Part shown: in pieces, positions 19,001 through 20,833 of the stretch
Layout of the letters: each line of letters begins with the position of its first letter
Numbering within the stretch: position 1 is the stretch's first letter
NCBI GenBank assembly: GCA_000708835.1
Contig: DF237416.1
Span: 1-20,833 of the forward strand
Source: Klebsormidium nitens
Lineage: Eukaryota; Streptophyta; Klebsormidiophyceae; Klebsormidiales; Klebsormidiaceae
Direction: 5' to 3'
DNA: 20,833 nt
Position numbers and translations under genes: made by a program
The notes under the pieces: generated by a model
What the model saw: only the letters and a program-made list of their open reading frames with translations
Databases searched by the model: none
What the model was told of the DNA's origin: nothing

Positions 19001-20030
19001 CGAGCTCGGTCATGGACACGCCGTACCTCTCGGCGATAGTGAAGAGGCTGTCGCCTGACTGCACAACGTACTGCAGCTCTCCAGATGCTGTAATCGTGTC
19101 CAAGACCGCACCAGTCTCAGCAACGGCTGCAGGAGTGGACTGCGCCGGGACTTTGACTGGTTGACGAGGAGAGGCCTTGGAAGGAGGCGCTTTTCCTGCA
19201 TAGAATGAAGCGCATCGTTATGCAGGCTCGTAACATACGGGCAAAAGAGTGTCAGCTTGCAGTGGACATCTAGACCAACTACCAAAGCAAGGCCGTCACT
19301 TGGTGTCAAGGACTGACAACAGCATACTCTTCTCAGACAACGAACCGTGCTCCAGACCTGAGCAACTGGCTGCACGTCAGCTGCTATGGTAAGCCGGATA
19401 TGCTGCAGACCACTATTTGCATCTCCTCTTGGTGCCAATCTCATTCTGTTCACACAATTGCTTTCACCCTCAACATCGAACGAATGCACTGCGTTTGAAT
19501 CGGAGGTCTAGTGACATACCCTTTGGTGGACAGATCCCTGGCACATCCATGCCCTTCGCCGCCCCTGCTGTTGCAACAGCCCTCAACTTTGGCACCACGA
19601 TCGTCTGCTTCGGTCGCACATAGTCGAGGGCCACACCCGGATTGAGCTCGTGCAATGTCTTGAGGTCCGTTTCATAAAGCTGCGCAATCTTGGACATAAC
19701 CTGACCCCTCTGGACAACGTGCATTTGCGTCTCAGGCTCTGCTGGTCGCCCTGCAGCCGCATTCTTGCCAAACGGCAGACTTAGGGCTGCCAATGGTGGG
19801 AATGTGGATTGGCCCAAGTCTGCGGTCATCACCACGCCCAGCTTTGCTCGGCGCTTCTGATGCCGCCAACCTGCGGCTGGAGAAGCCTCTAGTGAAGGGC
19901 CGATCCTGCACCGCTCTAGGGAGAGCAAGGTGAAACTTTCGGCAGCCTGAGATTTTAGGGTTCTGAGCTGGGGCCCAGTGCTGTGCAGACCCCCACATTT
20001 TGCTTGGCAGGCGACCGCAGAGGACGCCAT
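16071..20030 (-). CDS. Predicted plastid LysM-LysM-TM-FIST-like protein, 5 exons
   Basis: Exons in transcript order: 20030-19520, 19195-17961, 17740-17378, 16841-16734, 16379-16071 (2526 nt, 841 aa); phases 1,0,0,0. Residues 1 to about 70 are Ala/Ser-rich and poor in acids, ending RRAKLGVVMTA, like a chloroplast transit peptide. LysM1 is about 104-147 (HVVQRGQVMSKIAQLYETDL, LNPGV, QTIVVP). LysM2 is about 211-256 (YVVQSGDSLFTIAERYGVSM, LNKL, QTLRIP). A membrane segment follows at 287-306 (GWAIGVGLALLGAAAAAYAY), then KGKK. About 312-580 is Pro/Ala/Val/Glu-rich linker. About 590-820 has two similar halves: LAFVALSSG, VVALRSTLP, LQGICTWGITGADGNG, AAVLLFSAQG; then LKAVIIVSSPQ, VVRDVIPGLPVY, ISLVGITTE. 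This resembles FIST_N small-ligand sensory domains, but that call is by eye. LysM binds peptidoglycan or chitin. The LysM and membrane parts are firm; the last exon end and FIST label are less so. Confidence 0.78.
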
Positions 20031-20833
20031 TGGAAGGGAAGGATGGTGGATCTTACTAAAGTTTGACTCTGTTCACTCTTTGCAACAGAAATGTGCAGAG
20101 ATCAAGATCCTACTCAAAGTGCAACGCGCCTGCAAGGTCCCAGCGCCCCAGCAATGTCCTAACCGATTCCCTGTGCTTTTACCATAGAACTTCGTGGTTC
20201 AAAGCTCTGCCACAACAGCGAGGCGGCACAACATTAGGTCTGGGTAGTCCAACCTTCAGACCTTCTCAAATGCAATGCAACAATGGGCCGTCCAGGGAGG
20301 ATTGGGAAAGGACGCGGACGCTCCAGAACGTTGAATGGGGAAGGAGGCCTCAACTCGTGACTACCTATGCTCAGACTTCAATTTTCAATTTCAAGCTGCT
20401 CGCGTCTTCTTGATCGAACCTGCACGGTCTTCTTGAACCTGGCAGTGGCCCACATGGGACTTCAAGTTCCAGGGCCAGAAGTGGCCAGAAGTGGCCGGCA
20501 GGTGGACCGGTCAGGGTCCTCACAAATTCGACGCGCAGGCAGGTGGCCCTGGTTTGCTACTACTTTCTAAGTATGTAACTACCTAATACCCAGGTGGGTT
20601 TGTATGGTAACCGCTCCTCAATTGTGGGCGGCTGGTACGTGCACTGGTGCACCTACCGGTATGATGGACTGAAGACGGGAACCTGGAAACTGCCAGGGAA
20701 GCGTACGCGAACGTCGACGTTAAGACTGATGTGGCAGCCGCGCGCGCGTAATAATGGCGCTGCCTCGAGCTCGAACAGACGTTTTGCAGAGGCGCTATTC
20801 TGTACTAGTACTAGTAGCCTGTGGGAACCTAGC
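20031..20833 (-). promoter_or_regulatory. 5' flank of the LysM-FIST-like gene
   Basis: No gene is recognised. Open frames on the plus strand (19978-20187, 20063-20413, 20367-20570) show no family resemblance. The stretch holds a 10-bp tandem repeat near 20471-20496, a GCGCGCGCG run near 20740 and CTAGTACTAGTAG near 20805. The promoter of the minus-strand gene should lie here, but no specific element stands out. Confidence 0.45.
20471..20496. repeat. 10-bp tandem repeat (GTGGCCAGAA), about 2.6 copies
   Basis: Units AGGGCCAGAA, GTGGCCAGAA and a partial GTGGCC follow each other directly, about 440 bp upstream of the LysM-FIST-like start codon. Confidence 0.6.

Noticed and set aside
19950-19965. 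TTTTAGGGTT, a telo-box-like string at the LysM-FIST-like gene
   Set aside because: It lies within the first coding exon and lacks the last T of the motif; treated as coding sequence.
1-20833. tRNA, rRNA, CRISPR arrays, transposons with terminal repeats
   Set aside because: Nothing with cloverleaf boxes, regular repeat-spacer units, transposase motifs or long terminal repeats was seen on reading both strands.

Overview
The window is nuclear DNA from a green plant lineage. It holds four intron-containing genes with GT-AG introns and GC-rich exons, telo-box motifs (AAACCCTAA or its complement) near several starts, apparent organelle transit peptides, and a SKIP22/FBXO7-type F-box gene. Compact introns, GC-rich coding sequence and a protein apparently both plastid-targeted and LysM-bearing fit a streptophyte alga (Klebsormidium-like) or a bryophyte best. 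The organism is inferred, not proven.

Layout: (1) 411-5615, plus strand: seven-exon gene for a ThrE/PRM10-like (DUF1212) multi-pass membrane protein, 496 aa. (2) 7104-12078, minus strand: twelve-exon gene for a short-chain-type L-threonine 3-dehydrogenase with a mitochondrial-type presequence on its own first exon, 379 aa. (3) 12966-15073, plus strand: two-exon SKIP22/FBXO7-like F-box gene, 582 aa. (4) 16071-20030, minus strand: five-exon gene for a predicted plastid protein with two LysM domains, one membrane segment, a long Pro/Ala-rich linker and a C-terminal region resembling FIST_N sensory domains, 841 aa. Every splice model was fixed by joining GT-AG boundaries so that reading phase and domain continuity both hold, and each total is an exact multiple of three.

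Genes 1 and 2 are convergent, and both concern threonine by family: one family transports threonine/serine, the other oxidises threonine. Genes 2 and 3 are divergent and share an 887-bp promoter with a telo-box on each side. Genes 3 and 4 are convergent. No functional tie joins genes 3 and 4 to the threonine pair.

The most novel element is gene 4, a LysM-LysM-TM-FIST-like architecture with a plastid-type leader. It could link binding of plastid peptidoglycan to a small-ligand sensor. Other points are decayed copies of exon starts inside introns of gene 1, a perfect tandem duplication at the only 3' splice site of gene 3, and a dense CATGCA/TGCATG cluster between genes 1 and 2.
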